A stretch of DNA of 64,000 nucleotides from Pseudarthrobacter oxydans (GTDB lineage: Bacteria > Actinomycetota > Actinomycetes > Actinomycetales > Micrococcaceae). Where the stretch lies: assembly GCF_034258515.1 (NCBI RefSeq), contig NZ_CP139438.1, positions 806,001 through 870,000 on the forward strand, read 5' to 3'. The translations under genes and the position numbers were made by a program. Shown here in pieces: positions 35,255-44,130 of this stretch; the first letter of the stretch is position 1; every line of letters starts with the position of its first letter. Under the pieces are notes generated by a model. That model was not told where the DNA came from and searched no databases. It was given only the letters and a program-made list of their open reading frames with translations.

Positions 35255-36775
35255 ATGAGCACCGCAGCAAACACTTCCCTCGACGGCTACGAGGTCTGGT
35301 TCCTCACCGGCAGCCAGCACCTGTACGGGGAGGAAGTCCTCAAGCAGGTGGCCGCCCAGTCCCAGGAGATCGCCAACCAGCTCAACGCCAATTCCGCCGT
35401 CCCGGTCAGGATTGTCTGGAAGCCTGTCCTCACGGATTCGGACGCCATCCGGCGCACGGCCCTGGAAGCGAACTCGGATGATTCCGTGATCGGTGTAACC
35501 GCCTGGATGCACACGTTCAGCCCGGCCAAGATGTGGATCCAGGGCCTGGACCTGCTGCGCAAGCCGCTGCTGCACCTGCACACCCAGGCCAACCGGGACC
35601 TGCCGTGGGCGGACATCGACTTCGACTTCATGAACCTGAACCAGGCCGCGCATGGAGACCGCGAGTTCGGGTACATCCAGTCCCGCCTGGGCATCGCCCG
35701 GAAGACCGTCGTCGGGCACGTCTCCAACCCTGACGTGGCACGCCAGGTGGGTTCCTGGCAGCGGGCCGCCGCCGGATGGGCCGCAGTCCGCACCCTGAAG
35801 CTGACCCGCTTCGGCGACAACATGCGCAACGTCGCCGTCACCGAAGGCGACAAGACCGAGGCGGAGCTGCGCTTCGGCGTCGCCGTGAACACGTGGTCCG
35901 TCAACGAGCTCGCCGAGGCCGTGCACGGCGCGGCGGAGGCCGACGTCGACGCCTTGGTGGCGGAATATGAGGACCTTTACGACGTGGTGCCGGAGCTCCG
36001 CGCAGGCGCGGCCAGGCATGAATCGCTGCGGTACGGGGCCCGGATCGAACTCGGCCTGCGCAGCTTCCTGGAGGCCAACGGCTCCGCCGCGTTCACCACG
36101 TCCTTCGAGGACCTGGGCGCCCTGCGCCAACTTCCCGGCCTCGCGGTGCAGAGGCTCATGGCCGCCGGGTACGGCTTCGGCGCCGAAGGCGACTGGAAGA
36201 CCGCCATCCTGGTCCGCGCCGCGAAGGTGATGGGCGCAGGCCTGCCCGGCGGTGCCTCGCTCATGGAGGACTACACCTACCACCTGGAACCCGGGTCCGA
36301 GAAGATCCTGGGCGCGCACATGCTGGAAGTCTGCCCTTCACTCACGGCATCGAAGCCGCGCCTGGAAATCCACCCGCTGGGCATCGGCGGCAAGGAAGAC
36401 CCGGTCCGCCTGGTGTTCGACGCCGATGCCTCCCCGGGCGTCGTCGTCGCCCTGTCCGACATGCGGGACCGTTTCCGCCTGGTGGCAAACGCCGTCGACG
36501 TCGTTCCCCTGGAGCAGCCGCTGCCCAACCTGCCCGTGGCCCGCGCCCTGTGGGAGCCCAAGCCGGACTTCGCAACCTCCGCCGCGGCATGGCTCACCGC
36601 CGGCGCCGCCCACCATACCGTTCTCTCCACCCAGGTGGGCATGGCAGTGTTCGAGGACTTCGCCGAGATCGCCAAAACCGAACTGCTGACCATTGACGAA
36701 GGCACCTCCATCCGGCAGTTCAAGAAGGACCTCAACTGGAACGCCGCCTACTACAAGCTGGCCGGCGGGATCTGA
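35255..36775 (+). CDS. araA: L-arabinose isomerase AraA
   Basis: This 506-residue protein is a standard AraA: the start reads [20 protein letters not shown], followed by [15 protein letters not shown], the metal-binding Glu/His set in [23 protein letters not shown] and [19 protein letters not shown], and an AYYKLA end. It isomerises L-arabinose to L-ribulose with Mn(II). It is the last enzyme gene of araBDA; a LacI-type regulator follows after 48 bp on the same strand. CAGGAG lies before the ATG. Confidence 0.97.
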   Translation: MSTAANTSLDGYEVWFLTGSQHLYGEEVLKQVAAQSQEIANQLNANSAVPVRIVWKPVLTDSDAIRRTALEANSDDSVIGVTAWMHTFSPAKMWIQGLDLLRKPLLHLHTQANRDLPWADIDFDFMNLNQAAHGDREFGYIQSRLGIARKTVVGHVSNPDVARQVGSWQRAAAGWAAVRTLKLTRFGDNMRNVAVTEGDKTEAELRFGVAVNTWSVNELAEAVHGAAEADVDALVAEYEDLYDVVPELRAGAARHESLRYGARIELGLRSFLEANGSAAFTTSFEDLGALRQLPGLAVQRLMAAGYGFGAEGDWKTAILVRAAKVMGAGLPGGASLMEDYTYHLEPGSEKILGAHMLEVCPSLTASKPRLEIHPLGIGGKEDPVRLVFDADASPGVVVALSDMRDRFRLVANAVDVVPLEQPLPNLPVARALWEPKPDFATSAAAWLTAGAAHHTVLSTQVGMAVFEDFAEIAKTELLTIDEGTSIRQFKKDLNWNAAYYKLAGGI

Positions 36776-36823
36776 TCCCGTGGCACGGCTGAGCTCCCGG
36801 CCCCTGCCACGGACTAGAACGCC

Positions 36824-37837
36824 GTGACGCGCGGCAAGCCTCGCCGGCTGCCGAGGCTTGAGGACGTGGCGGAGCTGGCCGGGGTCTCGCACCAGACCGT
36901 GTCACGGGTGGTCAACAACCACCCCAACGTGAGCGCGGGGACGCGGGAAAGAGTGGAAGCGGTGATAGCCCGGCTTGGCTACCGCCGCAACACCGCAGCC
37001 CGGAGCCTGGTCACCCGGCGCTCGCAGACCATCGGGGTCCTGGGCAGCGAGCTCTCCCAGTACGGTCCTGCCAATACATTGCTGGGCGTGGAACGCGCTG
37101 CAAGGGACGCGGGATATTTCGTCAGCGTCGCCGCGTTGCGGGAGGTCAGCCGTGACGCGATCCTTGACGCCGTCAGGCACTTCCTGGACCAGTCGGTGGA
37201 CGGCATCGTGGTGATCGTTCCGCACCTTGAGACGCTGGCGGCGCTGGCGGAACTTCCCATCGGAGTGCCGGTGGTGGCCGTGGGACCCGATGGGAACGAC
37301 ACGGTTGGCGGCGTCAGGGTGGACCAGCGCCGCGGGGCTGAACTGGCCGTGCGGCACCTTATCGGGCAGGGGCACGTCCGGATCGGGCACGTCGCGGGGC
37401 CGCAGGACTGGATCGATGCCGTGGCGCGCGCCGACGGCTGGCGGTCCACCCTTGCCTCTGCCGGACTCGATACGGACCTGATCATCGAAGGTGACTGGAG
37501 CGCCGGCAGCGGCTACGAAATCGGCCGGCGGATCGCGGCGACCCGCCGGGCAACTGCCCTCTTCGTGGGCAACGACCAGATGGCCTTGGGAGTCCTGCGC
37601 GCACTGACCGAGGCCGGCATCAAGGTGCCGCAGGACGTGTCCGTGGTGGGCTTCGACGACCAGCCCGAGGCCGGCTACTTCAGTCCGCCGCTGACGGTGG
37701 TCCGGCAGGACTTCGAGGAACTGGGCCGGCGGTGCATGCAGATGATGTTCACGGCGTTCGACGGCACGGAAGGACCCCGGACACTCGTGGTGGAGCCGGA
37801 ACTCGTCCTGCGCAGCAGCACGGCGCCGCCCGCCTGA
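36824..37837 (+). CDS. LacI-family transcriptional regulator, probable arabinose repressor
   Basis: This 337-residue regulator has an N-terminal HTH (LEDVAELAGVSHQTVSRVVN then NHPNVS) with the hinge helix (NTAARSLVTRRSQTIGVLGS) and a periplasmic-binding-type effector domain to residue 337 (GNDQMALGVLRALTEAGIKV, VVGFDDQPEAGYF). By position directly after araA and because LacI-type operators stand before araB, it is probably the arabinose regulator, analogous to araR but from a different family than the GntR-type AraR of Bacillus. Start is GTG at 36824. Co-transcription with araBDA would give negative autoregulation. Confidence 0.88.
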   Translation: MTRGKPRRLPRLEDVAELAGVSHQTVSRVVNNHPNVSAGTRERVEAVIARLGYRRNTAARSLVTRRSQTIGVLGSELSQYGPANTLLGVERAARDAGYFVSVAALREVSRDAILDAVRHFLDQSVDGIVVIVPHLETLAALAELPIGVPVVAVGPDGNDTVGGVRVDQRRGAELAVRHLIGQGHVRIGHVAGPQDWIDAVARADGWRSTLASAGLDTDLIIEGDWSAGSGYEIGRRIAATRRATALFVGNDQMALGVLRALTEAGIKVPQDVSVVGFDDQPEAGYFSPPLTVVRQDFEELGRRCMQMMFTAFDGTEGPRTLVVEPELVLRSSTAPPA

Positions 37838-37931
37838 AAAGTCCGCCCGGAGACCGGGCCGGCAGCTGATTTAATCCGGGGGAGACCGCCGCGAAACGTG
37901 GCCACAACAATCGCTGCGTAGGTTTCATTGC

Positions 37932-38135
37932 ATGACGGACACCCTGCTCATCCGGCTCCGCGACTGGCTGCTGGATACGTTCACCTACGAATCCGAGTCC
38001 AATGCCGCCGGCGCCATGGCCGACGCCAGCCGGTGGGGCTGGCTTCCGGCCTTGAGTGGAGTGTCCCTGGGCGCCGACCAGGCCCGGTCCGAGCATGCAG
38101 GAACAGCGGGTGGAAGCGGCGGAATGTCTGCTTAG
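37932..38135 (+). CDS. Small hypothetical protein (67 aa)
   Basis: A short ORF with ATG at 37932 codes for 67 residues; the first 40 (LLIRLRDWLLDTFTYESESN) look amphipathic helical, the rest is Gly/Ala/Ser-rich. I recognise no family. Without it, 37838-38226 would be a 388-base gap with no other supported feature. The upstream sequence has no strong Shine-Dalgarno, so it may be non-coding or leaderless. Confidence 0.35.
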   Translation: MTDTLLIRLRDWLLDTFTYESESNAAGAMADASRWGWLPALSGVSLGADQARSEHAGTAGGSGGMSA

Positions 38136-38226
38136 CCACACTATTGCGCCAGTAGGGCGATAATGCCCTAAACTGCTGCACTGAGGTGCCTGAATGGCGC
38201 TGCGCAGCAACGAAAGTGAACAGGCT

Positions 38227-38529
38227 ATGGCTACCGATTACGATGCTCCACGCAAGCAGGAAGAAGAGTCGCCCGCCGACTCTCTTGAGGCCCTCCAGGC
38301 GTCGCGGAGCGGCAACGCGCAGACAGCGGTTATCGATGTCGACGAGAACGACACTGCCGAGGGCATTGACCTGCCGGGTGCGGATCTTTCCAACGAGGAA
38401 CTGACGGTCATTGTTGTTCCCGAGCAGTCCGATGAGTTCACCTGCTCGTCGTGCTTCCTGGTCCGCCACCGCTCGCAGGTTGCCCGGGAAAAAGACGGCC
38501 TGAAGTACTGCCGCGACTGCGAAGGCTGA
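38227..38529 (+). CDS. DUF4193 family zinc-ribbon-like protein
   Basis: This 100-residue actinobacterial protein has an acidic N-terminal half and a C-terminal zinc-ribbon-like pair of Cys motifs: CSSCFLVRHRSQ and YCRDCEG (C-x2-C ... C-x2-C). Members are small, conserved in Actinobacteria and of unknown function; a nucleic-acid- or RNA-polymerase-associated role has been suggested only by size and fold, so I leave it open. The frame runs open to 38194, but the family start MATDYDAP at ATG 38227 is preferred. A hairpin terminator follows. Confidence 0.85.
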   Translation: MATDYDAPRKQEEESPADSLEALQASRSGNAQTAVIDVDENDTAEGIDLPGADLSNEELTVIVVPEQSDEFTCSSCFLVRHRSQVAREKDGLKYCRDCEG

Positions 38530-38549
38530 CCCTTCTTCCGGATTGCCCG

Positions 38550-38585
38550 GCGCCGGCCACCCCCTTCGGGTGACCGGCGCTTCTT
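38550..38585 (+). terminator. Intrinsic terminator after the DUF4193 gene
   Basis: A 13-bp stem (GCGCCGGCCACCC / GGGTGACCGGCGC, one C-A mismatch) with a 5-base loop, followed by TTCTT. Confidence 0.75.
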
Positions 38586-38825
38586 GTCTCCTGCCGCCGT
38601 CGTTATCCCGGTAACGGCAAGGTGCCGGAACAATGCCGAAAGAACACGGAACGGGTTCCAAACGGGCCGGCGGGAAGCCATGTTTCGGCTCTCGCTATAC
38701 AGGGGCGTGATGAAGGGCGCCGCGGGTTAACGGTTGCGTGGCGAAGCGGCAACAAACCTCGTTTCGCGCCGTAAACGCTCCTACTCTTGAGCTATCCATT
38801 CGCTCCACACATGGGTGGCTCCAAA

Positions 38826-39374
38826 ATGAAAAAGTTCTACACCTGGCTGGCTGCCATCCTCCTGGCGGCCGGGCTGGGAATCGTGGTTCCGGGTCCCGCC
38901 TCCGCTTCCACCTCCTACTGCGGGCTCGTATGGGGGTCTTTGGCCAAGGCCGACCAAAGCATGAGCACCGCCACCGTCACCAATGTCCGGACCGGGCAGC
39001 ACTACTGCTTCGACAGGATGGTGGTGGACCTCAACGGCGCCGTTGCGGGTTATACCGTGCGGTACGTTCCACAGATAGTCCAGGACGGGTCCGGCTTTGC
39101 CATCCCCGTCCGGGGGAACGCGCGCCTGCAGGTGACGGTGAACTCGCCCGCCTACGACGAGGACTACAACTCCACCTACAACCCGCCGAACCAGGCTGAG
39201 CTCTCAAACGTTGCCCGCTACCAGACTTTCCGCCAGGTGGTCCTTGCCGGCAGCTATGAGGGCTACACCAGCATCGGGCTGGGCGTACGGGCCCGCCTGC
39301 CGTTCCGGGTCTTCACCCTGGACGGGCCGGGCTCCGGGTCGCGCCTGGTGGTTGACGTGGCGCACTACTGGTGA
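38826..39374 (+). CDS. Secreted AMIN-like domain protein
   Basis: This 182-residue exported protein has a signal peptide (MKKFYTWLAAILLAAGLGIV, cleavage probably after the PASAS segment) and a mature domain that resembles the actinobacterial AMIN-like domain: CYDRM-type start here CFDRMVVDLNGAVAGYTVRY, a long beta-rich middle and GSRLVVDVAHYW at the end. Two cysteines (near residues 32 and 60) may form a disulfide, consistent with the DsbA-like enzyme in this window. AMIN domains are linked to cell-wall location. ATG 38826 is chosen for the signal peptide; in-frame ATG codons at 38811 and earlier cannot be excluded. Confidence 0.75.
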   Translation: MKKFYTWLAAILLAAGLGIVVPGPASASTSYCGLVWGSLAKADQSMSTATVTNVRTGQHYCFDRMVVDLNGAVAGYTVRYVPQIVQDGSGFAIPVRGNARLQVTVNSPAYDEDYNSTYNPPNQAELSNVARYQTFRQVVLAGSYEGYTSIGLGVRARLPFRVFTLDGPGSGSRLVVDVAHYW

Positions 39375-39393
39375 CAGTCAGGCAATCAGCACC

Positions 39394-39434
39394 GAAGGTG
39401 CCGTTCCCCCGGTTTCCAGGGGAACGGCACCTTC
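39394..39434. terminator. Bidirectional terminator between convergent genes
   Basis: A perfect 16-bp stem (GAAGGTGCCGTTCCCC / GGGGAACGGCACCTTC) with a 9-base loop separates the AMIN-like gene and the APC permease. It can serve both strands. Confidence 0.8.
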
Positions 39435-39482
39435 CTTCGCCGGCGGTGACGGCCTCCGGAAGCCTCCGGAAGCGTCCGCGCC

Positions 39483-41039
39483 TTACTCCGGGACCACCAG
39501 TGCGGGGGTATCCCGCTTAAGGGTCTCGCCGCGGAAGAAGCCGGGGCGGACCTTGGCCATGATGAGCATGACGACGGCACCGGACGCCAGGATGCCGACG
39601 CCCAGGACAAAGACCAGGCCCACCCCGAACACCTCCGAGCCGCTGCCGAACTCCGGCGCCCAGCTGTCCACGGCGGTCTGCAGGAACACTACGAACAGGC
39701 CCACGCCGCCCAGCACCGGGCATACCAGGCGGAGGAGGAAATGGCGCATGCTGTTGAACAGGCTGTGGCGGAAGTACCAGGCGCAGGCCAGGGCAGTGAG
39801 GCCGTAGTAGAAGCAGATCATCAGCCCGAGCGCCAGGATGGTGTCATTGAGGACATTCTCGCTGACCACGTGCATCACGGCGTAGAAGCCCGCGGACATG
39901 ATGCCGGCGGCAACCGTGGCGAAGCCCGGCGTCGCAAACTTCCTGCTGACCCGGCTGAACGGCTCCGGAAGCGCGCCGTAGTACCCCATGGCCAGCAGGC
40001 TGCGGGACGGCGACATGAACGTGGACTGCAGGGACGCGGCGGAGCTGGACAGCACTGCCATGGACATAAGGATGGCGAACGGACCCATGATGGGAGAGGC
40101 CAGTGCCGTGAAGATGTTTTCGTGGATCTCGGTGTTGTTCAGGCCGTTGCCGGTATCACCTACGCCGGCGAACATCATGGTGGCGATGCTCACCGTCAGG
40201 TAGATCGCCAGGACGATCACGGCGGTCAGGGTTCCGGCCAGTCCTGCCGTCCTCTTGCCGTTGGAGGTTTCCTCATTGACGGTCAGGCAGACGTCCCAGC
40301 CCCAGTAGACAAAGATGGACAGTGAGATGCCTGCGGCGATCTGCCCGAAGGTCTCGATTCTGGTGACGTCGAACCACTCCCAGCTGAACGGGATGGCAGT
40401 GTCAGAGGCGGACCAGTTGGCGAAGGCCATGCCTACAAAGAGACCCAGGACAAGCAGCTGGAATCCCACCAGGCTGTACTGGACCAGCTTGGTGGTGTGC
40501 AAGCCGCGGTAGCTGACCCAAACGGCCAGGGCCACAAACACAAAGCAGGTCAGCACGTTCAGGGCCTTGTTTGCCGCCAGGTCGGCGAGCTCCGGCGAGC
40601 CCGTCAGCTGGGAAAGGAAGAGGTAAAAGAAGTCGACGGCGACTCCCGCGAGGTTGGAGAGCACAATGATGTTGGCCGCCAGCAGGCCCCACCCGCCCAT
40701 CCAGCCAACCCACGGGCCGAAGGCCTTGGTGACCCAGGTGAAGGTGGTGCCGCTGTCCGGGGAATCGGCGTTGAGTTCCCGGTAGGCAAGGGAGACCAGG
40801 ATCATGGGGATGAAACCGATCAGGAAGATGACGGGCAGCTGGAGCCCGGCTTCGTTGACCGTGGGGCCAAGGGCGCTGGTCAAGGTATAGGCGGGGGCGA
40901 TGGTGGAAATGCCCAGGACGACGACGGCGAGGAGTCCCAGCTGCCCGCCCTTCAGTCCTTTGGGGCTCGTGCCGGCGGCTGCCGGTGAGGGCCTCCCGGA
41001 GCCGTAGGCGGATGTGCTGGTGCGGATGGTCTCGGTCAT
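39483..41039 (-). CDS. APC-superfamily amino acid permease
   Basis: This 518-residue protein has about 12 membrane helices. It begins with a Ser/Thr-rich cytoplasmic tail and helix 1 (LGISTIAPAYTLTSALGPTV), and has the conserved GWMGGWGLLAANIIVLSNLA segment of the amino acid-polyamine-organocation superfamily. The family imports amino acids or amines with protons; the substrate is not determinable. The ATG at 41037-41039 (MTETIRTSTSAYG) is preferred; the frame is open to 41093 but that would place the start inside an operator. The promoter and two palindromes lie directly upstream (41080-41146), indicating strong, specific regulation. Confidence 0.85.
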   Translation of the reverse strand: MTETIRTSTSAYGSGRPSPAAAGTSPKGLKGGQLGLLAVVVLGISTIAPAYTLTSALGPTVNEAGLQLPVIFLIGFIPMILVSLAYRELNADSPDSGTTFTWVTKAFGPWVGWMGGWGLLAANIIVLSNLAGVAVDFFYLFLSQLTGSPELADLAANKALNVLTCFVFVALAVWVSYRGLHTTKLVQYSLVGFQLLVLGLFVGMAFANWSASDTAIPFSWEWFDVTRIETFGQIAAGISLSIFVYWGWDVCLTVNEETSNGKRTAGLAGTLTAVIVLAIYLTVSIATMMFAGVGDTGNGLNNTEIHENIFTALASPIMGPFAILMSMAVLSSSAASLQSTFMSPSRSLLAMGYYGALPEPFSRVSRKFATPGFATVAAGIMSAGFYAVMHVVSENVLNDTILALGLMICFYYGLTALACAWYFRHSLFNSMRHFLLRLVCPVLGGVGLFVVFLQTAVDSWAPEFGSGSEVFGVGLVFVLGVGILASGAVVMLIMAKVRPGFFRGETLKRDTPALVVPE

Positions 41040-41079
41040 GGCACCACTTTCTGGAGAAGTTGAGACGACGGTCACTATA

Positions 41080-41146
41080 TGAATGGCGTTCATTTAGTAT
41101 GGAGGGGAGCGCCTCAGGAAGCAAGGAAAATAATGAACGGCGTTCT
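41080..41146 (-). promoter_or_regulatory. APC permease promoter flanked by two palindromic operators
   Basis: On the minus strand a -35 TTGCTT (41119-41124) and a -10 CATACT (41096-41101) are 17 bases apart. TGAATGGCGTTCA (41080-41092) lies just downstream of the -10, and TGAACGGCGTTCT (41134-41146) just upstream of the -35; both fit the palindrome TGAACG-N-CGTTCA with one mismatch each, centres 54 bp apart. TetR- and GntR-type repressors use such sites; no regulator gene adjoins. Confidence 0.65.
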
Positions 41147-41260
41147 TTTGTTTCGGTTGTGAGCGATTTAGTAAGCTCACTGAGAAATTCCCCGCGAGCC
41201 CTCGGCCGTGCCCGATGGTGCTGGTAGCGTCGGGCTTACTGGACCAATTGAGGAGGATGC

Positions 41261-41740
41261 ATGAAAGCTTCACCGACACTGACCAACAACCTGCAGGCCG
41301 TGCTCGCCGACCTGATTGAACTGCATATCCAGGGCAAGCAGGCGCACTGGAACATTGTGGGAACCAACTTCCGCGACCTCCACCTGCAGCTGGATGAGAT
41401 CGTTGACGCTGCGCGCCAGTTCGCCGACGACACCGCCGAGCGGATGCGGGCCCTCCACGCCCTGCCTGACGGCCGCAGCTCCACCGTGGCCGGGTCCACC
41501 AGCCTGGCCCAGTTCCCTGACGGCCTGATCAGCACCAAGGATGCGATCGAGCGGATCGTGGCTGCCCTTGAGGCTGCCGTTGGCACCATGCGCAAGGTTC
41601 ACGATGAGGTGGATGAAGAGGATCCCACCACCGCGGACCTGCTGCACGAGTTCATCGCCAAGCTGGAGCAGTTCGCCTGGATGGTCAATGCTGAAACCAT
41701 GAAGCCCACCGCGAGCGTTACGGCGCCGGACTCCAAATAG
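41261..41740 (+). CDS. dps: Dps-family DNA starvation/stationary-phase protection protein
   Basis: This 159-residue ferritin-like protein is a typical Dps: LIELHIQGKQAHWNIVGTNF supplies His residues of the intersubunit ferroxidase site, and LHLQLDEIVDAARQFADDTA the Asp/Glu ligands. The four-helix bundle ends with EFIAKLEQFAWMVNAE and a short tail. Dps dodecamers oxidise and store iron and shield DNA from hydroxyl radicals. AGGAGG lies a few bases before the ATG. An inverted repeat GTGAGC-N10-GCTCAC (41159-41180) about 80 bases upstream may be an operator. Confidence 0.93.
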   Translation: MKASPTLTNNLQAVLADLIELHIQGKQAHWNIVGTNFRDLHLQLDEIVDAARQFADDTAERMRALHALPDGRSSTVAGSTSLAQFPDGLISTKDAIERIVAALEAAVGTMRKVHDEVDEEDPTTADLLHEFIAKLEQFAWMVNAETMKPTASVTAPDSK

Positions 41741-41768
41741 CAGCACCCGCGGCGAAGCGGCCTGCCCG

Positions 41769-41810
41769 GCGCCCGCAGCCGGAGCCACACGCTCCGGCTG
41801 CGGGCGCTTT
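41769..41810. terminator. Terminator between dps and the DHA2 efflux gene
   Basis: A perfect 16-bp stem (GCGCCCGCAGCCGGAG / CTCCGGCTGCGGGCGC) with a 7-base loop and TTT on the dps side; it sits between convergent genes. Confidence 0.85.
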
Positions 41811-41842
41811 GCTGTCTCCGGCGGGGGCGCGCCTTGCGGCCT

Positions 41843-43426
41843 TCAGTTGGCTGCCTTGGGCACCTTCCGGAGTACGACGGCGGCGAGGACTGCCGCCGTC
41901 GCCATCAGTACCAGCCCAATCGCTGCGGTGACGTGCACCCCTGACTCGAAGGCCGAGCCGGCGGCCTGCCGGAGGGTGCTGGCCATGGGGCCCGGCAGGC
42001 CGGCCGCCAGTTCCATGGCTCCAGCGAGGGTCTCTCGGGCGTGCGCGGTGCTTTGGGCGGGGGCGGTTTCTGCCAGGCCGGCCGGAAGCCGCAGGTTGTG
42101 CTGGTAGGAAGCCGTGAGGATGGAACCCAGCACGGCGGTTCCCAAAACGGCGCCAATTTCGTACCCCGTCTCGGAAATCGCTGCCGCCGCCCCGGACTTT
42201 TCCGGCGGCACGCTTCCCAGGATGAGATCGTTGGAGATGGTCTCCGCCGTCCCCACGCCCAGTGCAAGGACCAGCAGCGCGCCGAGGAGCAGCGCGGGCC
42301 CGCCCCCGGTGCTTCCGAAAGCCACCATGCTGTAGCCGGCGGCGCTCATGGCGAGTCCTGCCGCCACCACGAAGCCCGGCCGTACTTTCCTCACCGCCGG
42401 CACCACGGCAAGGCCCGACACCATGGTGGCCACGAGTGCCGGGACCATGGCCATTCCGGCAGCCGAGGGGGACATGCCCTCAATGAGCTGGAGGTGCTGG
42501 GCGAGGAAGAGGATAAAGCCGTTGAATGAAAACAGGGCCAGGATATTGGCAGTGATGGCCATGCTGAACACCCTGTTCCGGAACAGGGGCAGGTCCAGCA
42601 GCGGACTGTGCAGCCGCTGCTGCCTGCGTACGAAGGCCGCGCCCATTGCCAGGCCGAGCGCCATGGTTAAGAGGGCTGTGGCGCCCGGGCCTTCGGTGGC
42701 CAGGTCCTTGATCCCGTAAACCATGGGAACCATGGTGAACAGGGAGAGCAGGATGCTGGGCACGTCCACCCTGCCCGGTGACGGGTCCCTGGACTCCGGG
42801 ATGAAGGCCGGGCCCAGGGTCAGGAGCGGCAGCATGATGGGCACTGCCACCAGGAGTACGGCTCCCCACCAGAACTGTTCCACCAGCCAACCGCCCAGGA
42901 TGGGCCCCAGTGCGGCGCCGCCCGAGAATCCGGCGGCCCAGATGGCGATGGCCAACCTCCGACGGTTGGGGTCCGGGAAGATGTTGCGGATCAGGGACAG
43001 CGTGGCGGGCATCAGCATGGCGCCGAAGAAGCCAAGGAAAGCCCTGCCTGCGATGAGCCATCCGGCGCTGGGGGCAAAAGCGGTTGCTGCCGAGACTGCG
43101 GCAAAGCCGATGCTGCCGATGACCAGCAGGCGGCGCCGGCCGATCCTGTCGCCCAGGCTTCCCATGGCAACCAGCAGCCCGGCCAGCACCAGCGGGTAGG
43201 CGTCCACAATCCACAGCAGTTCTACCCCCGAGGTGCGGAGGGCGGCGGCAATGGCAGGCAGGGCGAAGGACAGGGCCGTGTTGTCCACGGCTACCAGCAG
43301 GACCGGGAACATCAGCAGGCCCAGCGCCAGCCAGTCGCGCCAGCTGCCCCCGGGCAGGCCTGGCGCGGGCAATGCGGTTGGAGCCGGGCGGATGGTGCTC
43401 TGTTGGGAGGCGGCGGGCATGATCAT
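41843..43426 (-). CDS. MFS drug efflux transporter, DHA2 (14-helix) family
   Basis: This 527-residue protein has about 14 membrane helices and DHA2 motifs: VDNTALSFALPAI in helix 1 (motif D1), GSLGDRIGRRRLLVIGS (motif A) and GFSGGAALGPILGGWLVEQF (motif C, antiporter). Relatives are QacA/EmrB/LfrA-type proton antiporters that expel cationic or aromatic compounds. It is divergent from a TetR regulator, with a 30-bp palindrome overlapping both promoters; this is the classic repressed-pump arrangement. The minus-strand -10 TATAGT lies about 6 bases before the ATG, so the transcript may be leaderless. Confidence 0.9.
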   Translation of the reverse strand: MIMPAASQQSTIRPAPTALPAPGLPGGSWRDWLALGLLMFPVLLVAVDNTALSFALPAIAAALRTSGVELLWIVDAYPLVLAGLLVAMGSLGDRIGRRRLLVIGSIGFAAVSAATAFAPSAGWLIAGRAFLGFFGAMLMPATLSLIRNIFPDPNRRRLAIAIWAAGFSGGAALGPILGGWLVEQFWWGAVLLVAVPIMLPLLTLGPAFIPESRDPSPGRVDVPSILLSLFTMVPMVYGIKDLATEGPGATALLTMALGLAMGAAFVRRQQRLHSPLLDLPLFRNRVFSMAITANILALFSFNGFILFLAQHLQLIEGMSPSAAGMAMVPALVATMVSGLAVVPAVRKVRPGFVVAAGLAMSAAGYSMVAFGSTGGGPALLLGALLVLALGVGTAETISNDLILGSVPPEKSGAAAAISETGYEIGAVLGTAVLGSILTASYQHNLRLPAGLAETAPAQSTAHARETLAGAMELAAGLPGPMASTLRQAAGSAFESGVHVTAAIGLVLMATAAVLAAVVLRKVPKAAN

Positions 43427-43429
43427 GCT

Positions 43430-43459
43430 TTAACTATACCGTCTGGACGGTATAGTTAA
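43430..43459. promoter_or_regulatory. TetR-type operator and divergent promoter
   Basis: A perfect 30-bp palindrome with 14-base arms (TTAACTATACCGTC / GACGGTATAGTTAA) around a TG centre. Each arm carries TATAGT in the direction of one of the two divergent genes, so the site covers both -10 regions and one repressor complex can shut off both genes. Confidence 0.85.
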
Positions 43460-43492
43460 GAAACAGCTTCGTGACCATGCATGATGGGAACC

Positions 43493-44032
43493 ATGGCCAG
43501 AAAACCCGTTGCGCGAGATGCCGTCCTGGATGCCTTCGAAGAACTCCTGATCGACGTGGGGGAGCGGGCTGCCACCCTGGACGCGGTGGCCAAGCGCGCG
43601 GGCGTCTCCAAGGGGGGCCTCCTGTACCACTTCCCCAACAAGGAAGCGCTGATCGCCGCCACCCTTGAACGGCTGGACCGCCTGGCAGGGGAGGACCTCG
43701 CCGCCATGGCCTCCGCGCCGGAGGGGGCGGCGGCATACTTCATCAAGTCGTCGCTGTGGTCCGATACTCCAATGGACCGCTCCTTTGTTGCCGTGACGCG
43801 GCTGGCGGAGGTGGCCCACGAGGAAGCCCGCCGCCGCTTCGCCGCCATCCAGCAGCAATGGCTGGAGCTTATCGGACAGGACGTGGGCACGCCCATGGCA
43901 AAGGCAGTGCTGTACATGGGGGACGGGCTGTACTTCAACGCCATGTGGGAAAGCGGGCCGTCCGGGAAGGCGGGGAGCAGGCGGGCGGACGTGGCGGAAC
44001 TCCTGTCAGCCGTGGAGCGGCTACGGGGCTAG
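43493..44032 (+). CDS. TetR/AcrR-family transcriptional repressor
   Basis: This protein of about 179 residues has an N-terminal TetR HTH: ARDAVLDAFEELLIDVGERA, TLDAVAKRAGVSKGGLLYHF, PNKEALI. The C-terminal helical ligand domain is short (about 60-175). It probably represses itself and the divergent DHA2 efflux gene through the 30-bp palindrome at 43430-43459, being released by a pump substrate. The in-frame ATG at 43481 would add four residues; the ATG at 43493 (MARKPVARDAV) is preferred from the HTH spacing. The gene ends about 100 bp before the glycine riboswitch. Confidence 0.88.
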   Translation: MARKPVARDAVLDAFEELLIDVGERAATLDAVAKRAGVSKGGLLYHFPNKEALIAATLERLDRLAGEDLAAMASAPEGAAAYFIKSSLWSDTPMDRSFVAVTRLAEVAHEEARRRFAAIQQQWLELIGQDVGTPMAKAVLYMGDGLYFNAMWESGPSGKAGSRRADVAELLSAVERLRG

Positions 44033-44130
44033 CTGACATTTGCCCCCGGGCCCGCGGCATAGGAGAATTGTGCTGTGTGCGGGCCGTTACCCGTACGCCA
44101 AGACAACCCAAATGAATAGCCTTTGATCTG

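Noticed and set aside
38238..38681. Minus-strand ORF opposite DUF4193
   Set aside because: Antisense shadow with no domain; the plus-strand protein has a zinc-ribbon-like Cys pattern and a terminator behind it.
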